From Seison nebaliae (taxonomy: Eukaryota > Rotifera > Pararotatoria > Seisonacea > Seisonidae), in the NCBI GenBank assembly GCA_023231475.1, contig JALJEE010000325.1, positions 1 to 36,301 on the forward strand: a stretch of DNA of 36,301 bases, written 5' to 3'. A program made the position numbers and the translations under genes. Shown here one piece after another: positions 1 to 10,363 of this stretch (position 1 is the first letter of the stretch; each line of letters opens with the position of its first letter). The notes beneath the pieces were generated by a model. The model was not told the origin of the DNA. It did not search any database and was given only the letters and a program-made list of their open reading frames with translations.

Positions 1-635
1 GTATATTTATAAGTTAAATAATAAAAATAATTCTTACATGGACAAATTATAAACATGGACAACATGTTTGGTGTTGAGAATGAGAATAGGAATATTTATT
101 TTACATAAAAAATTATTAGAAAATTATTAAACGAAAGTTGATTTCGCACATCGGTAATGTGTTTTTCATGATTTGTACGTCTTCTGATGGTGGTATATCT
201 GATCCTCTATTATTAATACGTCTTTTTTCTTCATAGATTTGATAAAATAGAAGAATGAAGAAGTTTGTTCGTAAAACTCAATCGGAGGCGCCAATGTATT
301 CGAATTCATCGTGTTAAAATTAACTGGCTGATAATTTAAAAGATGGTGTTGCCAATTATTTTAATTGAAGTTAATTTATACATATAAACTATTGTAAGTT
401 CCTATTTATGTTTTCTCATTTATATTTTGTCCATTTTAAGATTATTACTGTATAATCTACCGTGTAATAGTTAAAAGAGATCTTTGTCCATTTCGTTAAA
501 AGTCCCCCTATTATTATCATTCTCATTATATTTATATAAATGAAATTTATTAACAAAGTTTTTTTTGAAATAAAAAATAGGTTTACTTCATTCTTTTTCT
601 ACCAAAAACTAGGAATTTTGTTTTTTAAAGCAAAT
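1..635. other. AT-rich stretch without a supported gene
   Basis: No protein family or RNA gene is recognisable here. Short open stretches on the minus strand around 120-309 look slightly coding-like, but two overlapping frames compete and no intron joins them in phase. I therefore leave the stretch unassigned. Confidence 0.5.
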
Positions 636-785
636 GGGTTAACTTCTTTCTTTTTTGGGAAAAGAGGGTTAACTTCTTTCTTCTTTGGGAAAAGAGGGTT
701 AACATCTTTCTTTTTGGCAAGGTTAACATCTTTCTTTTTCGATGAGTATGGGTTAACTACTCCTTAAAGGTTAACTCCTTTCACC
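636..785 (+). repeat. 30-bp minisatellite with GGGTTAAC in each unit
   Basis: Units start at about 636, 666, 696, 721 and 750. Each begins with GGGTTAAC or GGTTAAC, followed by a T/C-rich run and a G/A-rich tail. The first units are exactly 30 bp and later ones are shortened. Because 30 is divisible by three, a frame from 540 to 767 stays open and reads a repeated decapeptide (GLTSFFFGKR). I see no sign that it is a real gene: the frame is low complexity and there is no conserved sequence outside the repeat. Confidence 0.75.
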
Positions 786-1637
786 AATTCGCTATAAACT
801 GCACGAAAATTATTACCTCACTATGTACTAAATCATTAAAAGTTTGATAAAAAGATAAAATGATAAGTGGTTCGTCTCCCAAAAGACATGAACTCAGTTC
901 ATTGAATTGAGTTTAAACAACTTCTTGTTTTTATTGTTCCAACTTGATTGTCCAAATTTGTCTTACTAGTTAGTAGTTAGTTAAATACAATGCTTAACAT
1001 TTACTAAATACTTAGTTAGAAATATCTGCAATCAATCAGGAATTTTGGAGCATTATTAATTTTTCTTCATTTTCCCTTATGATTATCCATTATCATCATA
1101 TTCCATTTAAATAACAAATTATAATAATAATGTATGTCTAAAGATATCTTATAAATACCTTATAAGATTAATATATACATAAGTAAATTTCTTTAAAAGA
1201 TTTTCTCAAGGAGCAATTGTAACCGATTCAAAGTGGATATATGAGTATTGAAATTAGATATTAACCTAATATAAAAGTCAAACATTTCAACATAGAATAA
1301 TTATATTTATCATTATTATTAGTCAGATGTTTTAAACGTAAAATAATGTAAGAAATAGAGAAAGAGAACGATTATGAGAAGATGACGAATAAAATAATGT
1401 TTATTCCAAATTTCTTTTTGCTTCCTCAAACCACAACTTCAAGAAAGCAGATTGCTAGGTAACGAGCAACAAACAATTAAAATTTTTAGTTGAATTAATA
1501 GTAAGAATTTATGAAATAAAGTAAAGCAATACGAGAGTTGCTTCCTTCTCCATCGTCATGTTACCAAATTGTAGTAAGAGTTAGAGAGAAAGATTTGATC
1601 GATTAATCCAATTCTTTAGTTATGACTCACTAATTCG
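786..1637. other. AT-rich upstream region of the orphan ORF
   Basis: No gene, RNA or element is recognisable. It probably holds the promoter and 5' leader of the ORF that starts at 1638. Confidence 0.4.
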
Positions 1638-2201
1638 ATGAAATCAAATGTTAAAGAAAGAAACAATAACTACTTAGAACCATTAACGTACAAACGAGAT
1701 AATCAATTTCTATCAATGCAATCGAAACATAATAAACTGTATGATTCAATGGAATTGTTTACTAAACCAAAATCGGTGTTGAAGAATCATTATGTCACGT
1801 CATCTCATCGGACTAAACAATATACCAAATCTGAAGTATTAGAATACTATGATCGTTACTATGGGAACGATGAGTTTATAATGAACAAGAACCGAAACCG
1901 AATTGTAATGAATTATAATTATGATATAATTAATTCCAATAATGTTAATGAAGAACCTCGACAGAATATCATTAATTTACATTTTAAACTATCAAACAAA
2001 TTACTCTCAGAACCATCAAATAAGACGTTTAATCAATCAACTAAATCAGAAGAATCAAATTTAACGGAAATATCCTCGTTAAACACTTGTCGTACTTGTG
2101 GATCAGTTTGTCGTTGTTGTCGAATTTACATGAAGAAATTACGACAATATTCGAAGCAATTACATGAATCATTTCATTCATCAAATGTAAATGAAGATTA
2201 A
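1638..2201 (+). CDS. Orphan protein, 187 aa, with a C-terminal cysteine cluster
   Basis: A single uninterrupted frame runs from ATG to TAA. I do not recognise the family. The protein is hydrophilic and rich in Asn, Ser and Lys, with no signal peptide or membrane segment. A tight cysteine cluster, CRTCGSVCRCC, lies at residues 151-161 and could bind a metal; a basic helix-like tail follows. Codon use (many AAT, TCA, CGA codons) resembles the neighbouring genes, which supports coding. The gene converges on the beta-tubulin gene with only 41 bp between stop codons, so the two 3' ends probably overlap. It could be a complete small gene or the last exon of a longer one. Confidence 0.55.
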   Translation: MKSNVKERNNNYLEPLTYKRDNQFLSMQSKHNKLYDSMELFTKPKSVLKNHYVTSSHRTKQYTKSEVLEYYDRYYGNDEFIMNKNRNRIVMNYNYDIINSNNVNEEPRQNIINLHFKLSNKLLSEPSNKTFNQSTKSEESNLTEISSLNTCRTCGSVCRCCRIYMKKLRQYSKQLHESFHSSNVNED

Positions 2202-2242
2202 ATTAAAATGAATATTCAACAAAATATTTTTATAAACAATCT

Positions 2243-3721
2243 TCAAGAGTAATCAGAATAATCAGAAATAGAACCATCATCTCTTTCATAAGTTTTGTAT
2301 TCATCTACCAAATTATTGGCACTTTGTTCTGCCGAAAGAAATTCGTCTTCTGTCATTCCTTCCCCAGTATACCAATGGAGGAAAGCGCGTCGTCTAAACA
2401 TTTTCGTATATTGGTCAAGAATTTTGCGGAAAACCGATTGTACAGCGGTCGTATTAGCAATGAATGTCGAAGTTATTTTCGCTCCTCGTGGTGGAATGTC
2501 ACAGATGACGGTTTTCAACTACAAAAAAGAAATTTTCAATTTTTTCACAAAACTCTTCAAAATTTAACATTGTTTGGAATGAATTGGGCGAAATATCTGG
2601 AATTGGATCTTTGGACCATTGCCATTTCTGTGTCAACTTCTCTCGTACTAAGTCGTCCACGAAATACACCAGCCGCTGTCAAATATTTTCCATTTGTCGG
2701 TTCGATATTTGCCATAATATTCTTAGCATCAAACATTTGAGTAACTAATTGATGGATATTAATTGCACGATACGGTTGATCAGATCGTGCAGTTAATGGT
2801 GCATAACCCGTCACCAAGAAATGGAGACGAGGAAACGGAATCATATTCGTTTGAATTTTCCTTAAATCGGCATTCAATTGTCCAGGAAATCGCATGGATG
2901 ATGACACGCCGGTCATTACAAGTGAAATGAGACGATTCAAATCACTATAAGATGGTTTTGTTAATTTGAGAGTTCTAGTACAAACATCATAAATTCCTTC
3001 GTTATCTAAAATGAATGTCTCATCAGAGAATTCCAATAATTTCTCGATAGTCAAAACTGAATTATATGGCTCGACAACTGTATCACTGACTTTGGGCGAT
3101 GGATAAACACTATACGTACACAATACACGATCAGGATATTCATCTTTAAAATAAGACATTAATAATGAACCTAATCCTGCACCAGTTCCTCCAGCAACCG
3201 CATGACAAAGTTGAATTCCTTGAAAACAGTCACAATTTTCGATCTCCTTCCTCACAATATCCAACATAGGATCTAAAATTTCAAGACCATCAGTGAGGAA
3301 ACCTTTCGCCCAATTATTACCAGTGCCACCTTGACCTTTGAAACAATTATCAGGTCGAAATAACATGCCCATCGGTTCTGCTCTAATCTGATCGATTTGC
3401 TGTGTGTCTAAATCAACTAATATTGATCGCGGAACATATTTACCTCCTTTTACAGATTAATTTTTCAATTTTTTTTTATTTAAAATTAATATAAACCAGC
3501 TGCTTCTGTAAAATAAACATTTAGACGTTCTAATTGTAAATCGGATGTTCCATGAAATCTTCCCGTTGGATCGATTGCATGTTCATCACAAACCGACTCC
3601 CAAAACTTAAAATTATTTCAAAATTTTTATAGAGAACGTTTTATTGAATTATTGAGGAAACTCTATGGCCGATTTGCAATCCAGCGTTTCCCAATTGAAC
3701 AACTAATAATTCACGAACCAT
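2243..3721 (-). CDS. TUBB: Divergent beta-tubulin, 440 aa, four exons
   Basis: Exons on the minus strand: 3662-3721, 3497-3605, 2569-3446, 2243-2518. Introns are 56, 50 and 50 nt, and all join in phase. The rebuilt protein covers beta-tubulin end to end: GGKYVPR and GNNWAKG, the glycine-rich T4 loop (AGGTGAGLG), [37 protein letters not shown] and [13 protein letters not shown]. Tubulin heterodimers bind GTP and build microtubules. Several usually invariant sites differ. The start reads MVREL instead of MREI, and the N-terminal GTP loop GQCGNQIG reads GNAGLQIG. The C-terminal tail ends DYSDYS rather than in a glutamate-rich tail. This looks like a fast-evolving, probably specialised isotype. 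I see no frameshift or stop, so a pseudogene is less likely. Confidence 0.9.
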
Positions 3722-4281
3722 ATCAGAAATGAAAATGAAAAGGAAAAAGAAAGAAAGAAAATTAATATTTCGTATTAATTTTAACTAGATTATCAAATTG
3801 AATATGTAACAAACGTAAAGAAATTGTATGTTAAAATCGATGATAAAATCTCCATCAAATTCTTTTCATATCATCTTCCATCTATTCACAATGGAATAAC
3901 AGATTAAAATTCATATTCTTTTCTATAAACAATTTTGCTAAATTGAAAAAAATTATTTTAATCCTTAGAAATTATTTAAATAATTGAAATAACTCTAATT
4001 ATTTGATGTTTGTTGATAAAAAAGATAAGTAATGATAAAATCATCTTTTATTCTAGCTAGATAACTTTCCTCAAATTTTCAATTATTTGAAATTTCTCAA
4101 CTAATAATTTAACTCAAATAGAGTAGAAAGAAGATGGTAACACAAGTTGTAAGATTTGCTTTATTTTTTTTTTGAATATATTCTAAATATTTGTCGAAAT
4201 GTTTTAAGAATATTGACAACAGAACGAATTTGAGTGAATATTGACAACTAAGCGAATTTCAATGAATAGTGTTCGAATAAT
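3722..4281. other. Spacer between the tubulin and coiled-coil genes
   Basis: AT-rich sequence between two genes that both read on the minus strand. It should contain the tubulin promoter and the 3' end of the coiled-coil gene. Apart from the tandem duplication at 4209-4264 I see no structure. Confidence 0.4.
4209..4264. repeat. 28-bp tandem duplication
   Basis: Two adjacent 28-bp units, both beginning AATATTGACAAC and continuing to a GCGAATTT/ACGAATTT core, differ at only a few positions. They lie just downstream of the stop codon of the coiled-coil gene. Confidence 0.7.
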
Positions 4282-6730
4282 TTATGAGGCTGATAAGGAA
4301 ATATTATTATTATTATTGATTTCTGATAATAATAATAACTCGTCACTTATTGCATCATCATCAAAATCGGCGAAATCAAATAATGATTCATAAGATCGTC
4401 GAATTTGATTAATATAATTTTTATAAGACGAATTTTCGGAGGTTAGTTGTTGAACTTTCTTCAAATAATCCAATCGTTCATCCTCCAATTTATCTATCGA
4501 TGTCCGTTGTAATTCCTTCTCTTTATTCAATGTCATTTGCAATTTATCTAATTCGAATTGGAGTTGAGCTACTCGATTTCTATTTATCTCGTCTACATAT
4601 AACGTCGCATCCTCATTAAGACGTTGCTGATAATTGGAACGATGAGAGTATTCCTGATTTTCGGATCGACCTGATCTTTTTGAATGTCGATTGGATGATA
4701 AGGGTGTACGATTTCTATAAGACGTTTGTTGATCTTTTGTTTGAGGAGAATCCTTATCAAATAAATAATCATTCTCATTCTTCTCCTGTTTAAGGTGGTT
4801 GATCTCATTCAACATTTGTTTCATTTCATGCCGATATTCCATATTGATCCCATTCAATTCTTCGATCTCATTCGAAAGATTCTCATTCTTTTTATTCAGT
4901 TTTCTTATTTCATTTTGTTCTATGTCGATTGGAGGATAACGATCAAATTTCCGATAAGAATCATTTGTCGTTCTCTTCAATTCACTTAACTTTAACATTT
5001 CTATTTCATCCTTTAATACATCAATCTCTCGATAAGTATTATCTAATTCATTATTCAATTGATCATTAGTAGAATGTTTCATTTCATTTATCTCATTTCT
5101 CAATGAAACATTCTCTCTCTTCAACATTTGTAATTGCACATCATTCTCTATTAATTTAGTGGAAAGATTCGCTTTCAATTTACCTCGTTCAACACTGAAT
5201 AAATGAAAATAATGAAAGAATTAGTAATGTTAACCATTTATCTTTATTAGTAAGAAGTTCAGTTATTTGATTAGTATTGATGAAACTTCCATCAATTAAA
5301 CGATGAAACACTTCATTCTCCTTTCTCAATATGTCGCTCTCATTATTCGCGTTAGATGATTGATTCGAAGTCTCTTTCAATCTCTCCTCCAATTCCACTG
5401 CACGATTCTTATGCATTCGAGCAGCATTCTTCAATTTAGAGAAACGTTCAACAACCGTCCTCTTCTCCTCATTACACGATTCGAATGCTGAAAGTTTCGT
5501 CTCTAAATCTTTCGCTTTCTTTTGTAACGACTAATAAAGAAATGTTTAACAAGAATTTTGAAATTTGAGAGAAAAGAAAATTAACGGAATTTGATGCTTT
5601 CAATCGATTAATTTGTGCAGTTTGTGAAGTGTTTTGACGTAAATGTTGTTGTTGTAAATCATTCTCCGATTTCTTCCATTTCTGACATTGCTCTTCTAAT
5701 TGTTTCAAACGATTCTCTAATTGTCGTTTCGATTCGGTTGGGAGGACGTCGTTCAATGGATAATTCTCTTGTTCAGAATGAATTGGCTCATACTTCCTCT
5801 CATCATTCTCCATCAATCGATGATAAGATTTTAAATCTTTTAAAAATTTCTGTAATAAATCTTCATAATTCATTAATTCTTCTCTCGTCACATTGGGCAT
5901 GAGACGAATTGGTTTTTTATTTTTTTTAAGAAATGTTTCGGAGAATTCTCGAAGTTGTTCCTCATATTTCTCTCGAAACTTTCTCGTTTGTCTTATTAAA
6001 CTCTCAATGAGTTGCTTCTCCGTCAATGTCTCATCCATCGAGATGTTAGTGAAAGCATTACTGATAATGGGTGACGAATTGAATTTTTTAATGTTTGGAA
6101 TATCTTCTGGTTGTAAATTGAATGATCTTGGCGATGTTAATTCGATGGGCATAATTGATGAATAATCTATAAATTTCTTACATTTTCTCAAATTGTCATC
6201 GCCTCGAATATTCTCGTTGGAGAAACAAAGATTCTTTAATTTGTCATCCGTCAATTTACTTTCCTCGACAGAAACATCTCTCATCATTTCCTTTTTCTTC
6301 CAATTCCTCTCCTCCATCGACGATAAGAGTGATGCTTTTAAGAATTTATCATTTATCTCTTCTATTCGTTTCTGTAAATTACAATTGGATTTATTTGTCA
6401 AATAATTCTCTTTCATCGGTAAGGAATTAGATCGTTTCAATGAATCACAACCCATCATCATCATCATCTGTTTCTTCTTCTTCTTGAGATCTGGTGTAGA
6501 AGTTAATTGTTTCGAATTCGAATTACTTCTATTCATTCTCATTACTGGTACGCTAGCACCGGATTTTTTATGGAAAGAAACTGAATTGACTTGTGAGTTT
6601 AATTTTCTTTTCACATTTCGATCTCTCTAAATGAAATTGATATTAATGGAATGAGTAATTGGAAGAAGGAAAAGGAAACTTCCCAGGAAACATTTGGTTT
6701 CGTTTTCGATAGATAATTCTTCATTCTCAT
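4282..6730 (-). CDS. Coiled-coil protein of unknown family, about 766 aa
   Basis: Exons on the minus strand: 6680-6730 (inferred), 5586-6626, 5235-5530, 4282-5194. Introns are 53, 55 and 40 nt and the frame is continuous. The first exon (17 codons starting MRMKNYL) was chosen because it supplies an ATG and a phase-0 join at an acceptor before residue RDRN; without it the frame has only a GTG. The N-terminal third is basic and serine-rich and carries a run of Lys and Met. From about residue 215 onward the protein is dominated by heptad-like Leu/Glu/Lys/Gln/Asn stretches, broken by a Ser/Arg-rich segment, and it ends in a short acidic and Asn run. No enzyme motif or membrane segment is visible. 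Its composition suits a cytoskeletal, centrosomal or cilium-related scaffold, but that is inference. Further 5' exons cannot be excluded. Confidence 0.75.
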
Positions 6731-8681
6731 GACACTTCGTCTATTAACGATATTCCCGTTCCGATGTCACATCAATCGTCACGGTTACCAATCATTAATG
6801 TTCATTGATTATTTTAAGAGGATAAGTAAAGAATTATTTTTTTTAATTTGAAGCTTTCTCTAACGTATCAAATAAATGATTTGATTGGAAACGGAAACTA
6901 TGGAAAAGAAGAAAAATGAACATTCTTCATATTCTCGAAGCGAAAAATTTTTATTTAAAAGGAAATTTCTTCTTCCTTTCAAACGAGCGATCGATTGTTC
7001 GCTTGTTCGTTCGTTTTATGAATCAACAACGAAAACTTTTCATGTCAATTATTTAGTGGGATAATTGGAAGAAATTAAATTGACTTACCATTCTAACAAT
7101 TCACCTAGGAAGTCGCCTTCGGGGAATTTCTAATTAAAATTCTTTTTCTCTCTCTTTTCCTCTAAAATTGTCTGTTAATTCATTCTTTTCTCACCTCCGA
7201 ATACTCAACTGGGAAATTGTTGAGGAGCGATAAAGATTTCTCTTCAAAATATTTCAAGATAAGTTTACAGGAAGTCCATCGTTACGGAATTTCATTTAAC
7301 GAGAATTAGTTATGTCATCAATTGAAATGATGATACTCGACGTCCATTTTGGAGAATGTTAATGACTTTTATATCAAATCGTCCCTCAACTATTTATCTG
7401 ACATTGTCTATCGAATGTTTACCTAAATCATTCGTAATGATGTCCATCTTATCTTGTCTCTCTCATCAATCTTTTCAAAGTCACATAATTTATTTAATTA
7501 TTTATTATATTCCCAATTTAATTCAATTCACTTTTTCAATTATTCCATTTCTTACAATTTCTTCTAAAGATGGAATATTTATCGTTTTCTTTCTATTCTT
7601 TTATCATTCATTCTTCCATCACCTCATCGTTAAATAAAGAGGAACGACATTTAAATAACGATATTGTTGGAAAGGAAATTTTTTTATAATTATTCAAAAT
7701 TCTTTCCATTTTCTTCTCCATTCCCGCAATCCGTTGGAGAAGGAAATGTTTATCATCGTCACGATGATAAATTATATGATTGTTGTCGGTCATTTATTTG
7801 CGTGCTTAAGAAAAGGGAAATGATGAAGGTGATTACGAATTCAAATAATTGTTTAGGTGAAAAGAAATATAAATATGTATTAGTCATCTTTATTATTTGT
7901 ATTAATGAAGGAATGTAATGTCAAAGTAATTCTCTCTCTTATCATTCCCTCCTTCTGATTTCCACTCAATGTTTTCAATCATTTTTTAGGTGAAACATTT
8001 TTTTCTTACAGACAATTATTTATGTATGATAGGAAAGATGATTAGATGAATAAGGAAAATATTTCGAATGATATCAAATAAAAAGAAAAGAAAATTAAGA
8101 ATGATTATTAAGTAAGAAAATGAAGATAGATGTTATGTTGGAGAATAAATGAATTTTAATGAAGAGATAATAATTTGCATAAGAAGATTGCGTTCCGATT
8201 GATGAGGGTCATTTGATATAATGTCCAAAAAAAACAAGATAATTTAAAGTTGCGCGGATGAGTTGAGGAATCTATTAGAATCTATTCGTGAGATTTCTCC
8301 CTACTCTCACATCAATTTCAATTCAACCAGAATAATTGAATACATGAGATTTTTGAATAATATTGTTTGGAGAGATTGTTAGATATGTTTAAATGAAAAG
8401 AAATTTACGATACTACTTTCATTGTATTAAGAAAGTTTGGAAGGAAGAAGAATTCATCGTTTTCGAAAGAATTTTTTGGATAAAATGATAGTGCATTTAA
8501 AGGGGAAATGATAAAGAAAAATAGATTAAGATATGAATTTATAAAATTACTTACACGTTCCCATATTGGAATGATGATCAATAACGAATATGATGATGGA
8601 ACAGTATTGGAATTGTAATGCAATGAATGAAAAGAACTCGTAAAATAATGTAGGAGGACGTATCAAAGAGGAGAAATATCT

Positions 8682-8715
8682 ACACGCACACACATACACA
8701 CACAAACACACCCCC
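8682..8715. repeat. CA-type microsatellite
   Basis: Imperfect CA dinucleotide run ending in a C tract. It is followed at once by a short TGTGTGTG stretch, so the two could fold back on each other. Confidence 0.8.
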
Positions 8716-9980
8716 ATAAATGTGTGTGAAGAATGTGGAGGGAGTGAGAGAGCGAGCATTTCAACTAATTTACACATCATCTTCCATGTATAGGACTCAT
8801 GGAAAGTAACTGATCCTGTGGATGATTAAGGCGTGACTAGCGCCGTCTGCAATAAGAGACGTGAATGAACGGATTTCAATTGTTCAGCTTGTGCCTTCTC
8901 CTATTTTCCACTCTTTTTTTTGTGTTCATTCGAATTAGAAACTATTCGAGAAACGATCAAGCAAATTGTTGAGAAAGAAATGAATAAGAATATGGAAAAT
9001 TTTCCTTCAATTTTATTTTGCAGAATTATTAAAATCTTTCATGTCCTTCTCATCTCTTATGTTTCGTTCTGATTTTTATGAAATTGATAAAGTAAATTAT
9101 TCGAGTTGTCCGTGTGCCAAACAAAAGAAACATTTATTTGTTTATAAGTCTATTACTGTCCGTGAGAGTTTGGATGAAGGAAATATCTTTCGATATTTTT
9201 CTCGCGAATGAATTACTTTGATTATAGAAACGATTGTTCTATAAGAAAATTATCAATTTCCTTCAAATTACCTTCAGCTATTGAATAATTTGTGTGGATT
9301 GTTAATGTGGTAACGTTTTGATAGGGCAGAGAATACATTATGTGTGGAAAAGAATAATAAGTGTGAGTTGTTTAGTCGTAGAATTTGTATAATGTGAATT
9401 CCATCTCTCTTCCCACGTCTTACTCACTGAATGGAAGATAGAAGATAGAAGATGAAATTCCAGTACATCACTCTTATCATAATCGATGGAATATATTGTT
9501 AGATCATCAATAAGTGGATGTGAGTGGGAATTGATTGAACTAGTAAACTTTTCTTGATGAGAATGAGAAAGAGTTTGAATGAGAATTTAAATTTCATGAA
9601 AAGTCTCAGTTCAAATAACCGGCTCGATTTTATAATTAGTCCATTAATTTTTATTTGTTTTCTTTCGTCTTTACCGTTTGCTGATCGATCTTGATTTCTC
9701 TCAATCATCTACATAATATTTATCGATTTCCGTTATCTATTAATTGCAATGTGTCGATTATATGATCTGTTCTTTCCGTTTGCAAACGGAACATGCGGTT
9801 ATGTTGGAGACGATTGTAAATTGGTAAAACAGAATGAATAATTTCGATTTGGAAGAATATAAGTTAAGAGAAATGGATAGAAGATGAATTGAATTAATAA
9901 TTTGTGTTTCATTCTAATTTTTTTCTTCTACTTATCTATCAAATTCATCATCATTTGTCATTATTTTATTACAATCTTTT

Positions 9981-10006
9981 TCTTTCTCTCTCTCTCTCTC
10001 TCTTTT
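9981..10006. repeat. CT microsatellite upstream of IP6K
   Basis: A run of about ten CT units in a pyrimidine-rich context, some 360 bp upstream of the IP6K start codon. It may lie in the promoter or the 5' leader. Confidence 0.75.
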
Positions 10007-10363
10007 TATTTTATTTTTCTAAATCTTCATAATTTATCATTATAAGAAATTTCTTATATCTTATTATTGAAACAAAACATAATTTTTCTTTGATTAACTG
10101 AATTTAGAATTTTAAATTATTTTTGTTGATCATGTCGAATGAAGAATGAGAAGATTGTCTTAATATTCTCAGACACGATCCGACGTGTAATTCTCTTCTA
10201 ATTCTTCCTGTTGTTCACATAGAAATTCTTCTAATTTGTTTGTTGATTTTATTGTTTGTTAGACGGAAATTATATTTTTCAGTTTAAAAGAATATTTCGA
10301 AGATCAGAGGAAAAATTGAGAACTATATTATAAATATTCAATTAATTATTACTCAAAAGCCGA

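Larger units (their letters stand above)
6731..10363. other. 3.6 kb without a firm gene
   Basis: Upstream region shared by the coiled-coil gene (-) and the IP6K gene (+), which diverge. It contains a CA-type repeat (8682-8715), a CT tract (9981-10006), and a few minus-strand places where GTAAGT/GTGAG-type donors follow short open frames (near 7088, 7194, 8554). The other open frames are low-complexity and lack family resemblance. No tRNA or snRNA was recognised. Confidence 0.5.

Noticed and set aside
120-309. Possible small two-exon gene on the minus strand with coding-like peptides in two frames
   Set aside because: No GT-AG intron joins the two frames in the correct phase; the best candidate (donor at 277, acceptor at 229) leads straight into a stop.
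2295-2740. Plus-strand open frames over the tubulin 3' exons
   Set aside because: They are antisense shadows; the minus strand carries the clear tubulin homology.
7356-7637. Hydrophobic 93-residue plus-strand frame
   Set aside because: Composition follows the local T-rich sequence; no homology, splice sites or neighbour support.
8405-8780. Minus-strand frames with a GTAAGT donor-like site near 8554
   Set aside because: The peptide runs through a CA repeat and looks random. The donor-like site may mark an untranslated exon, but this cannot be shown.
9499-9708. 69-residue minus-strand frame
   Set aside because: No family resemblance and AT-driven composition.
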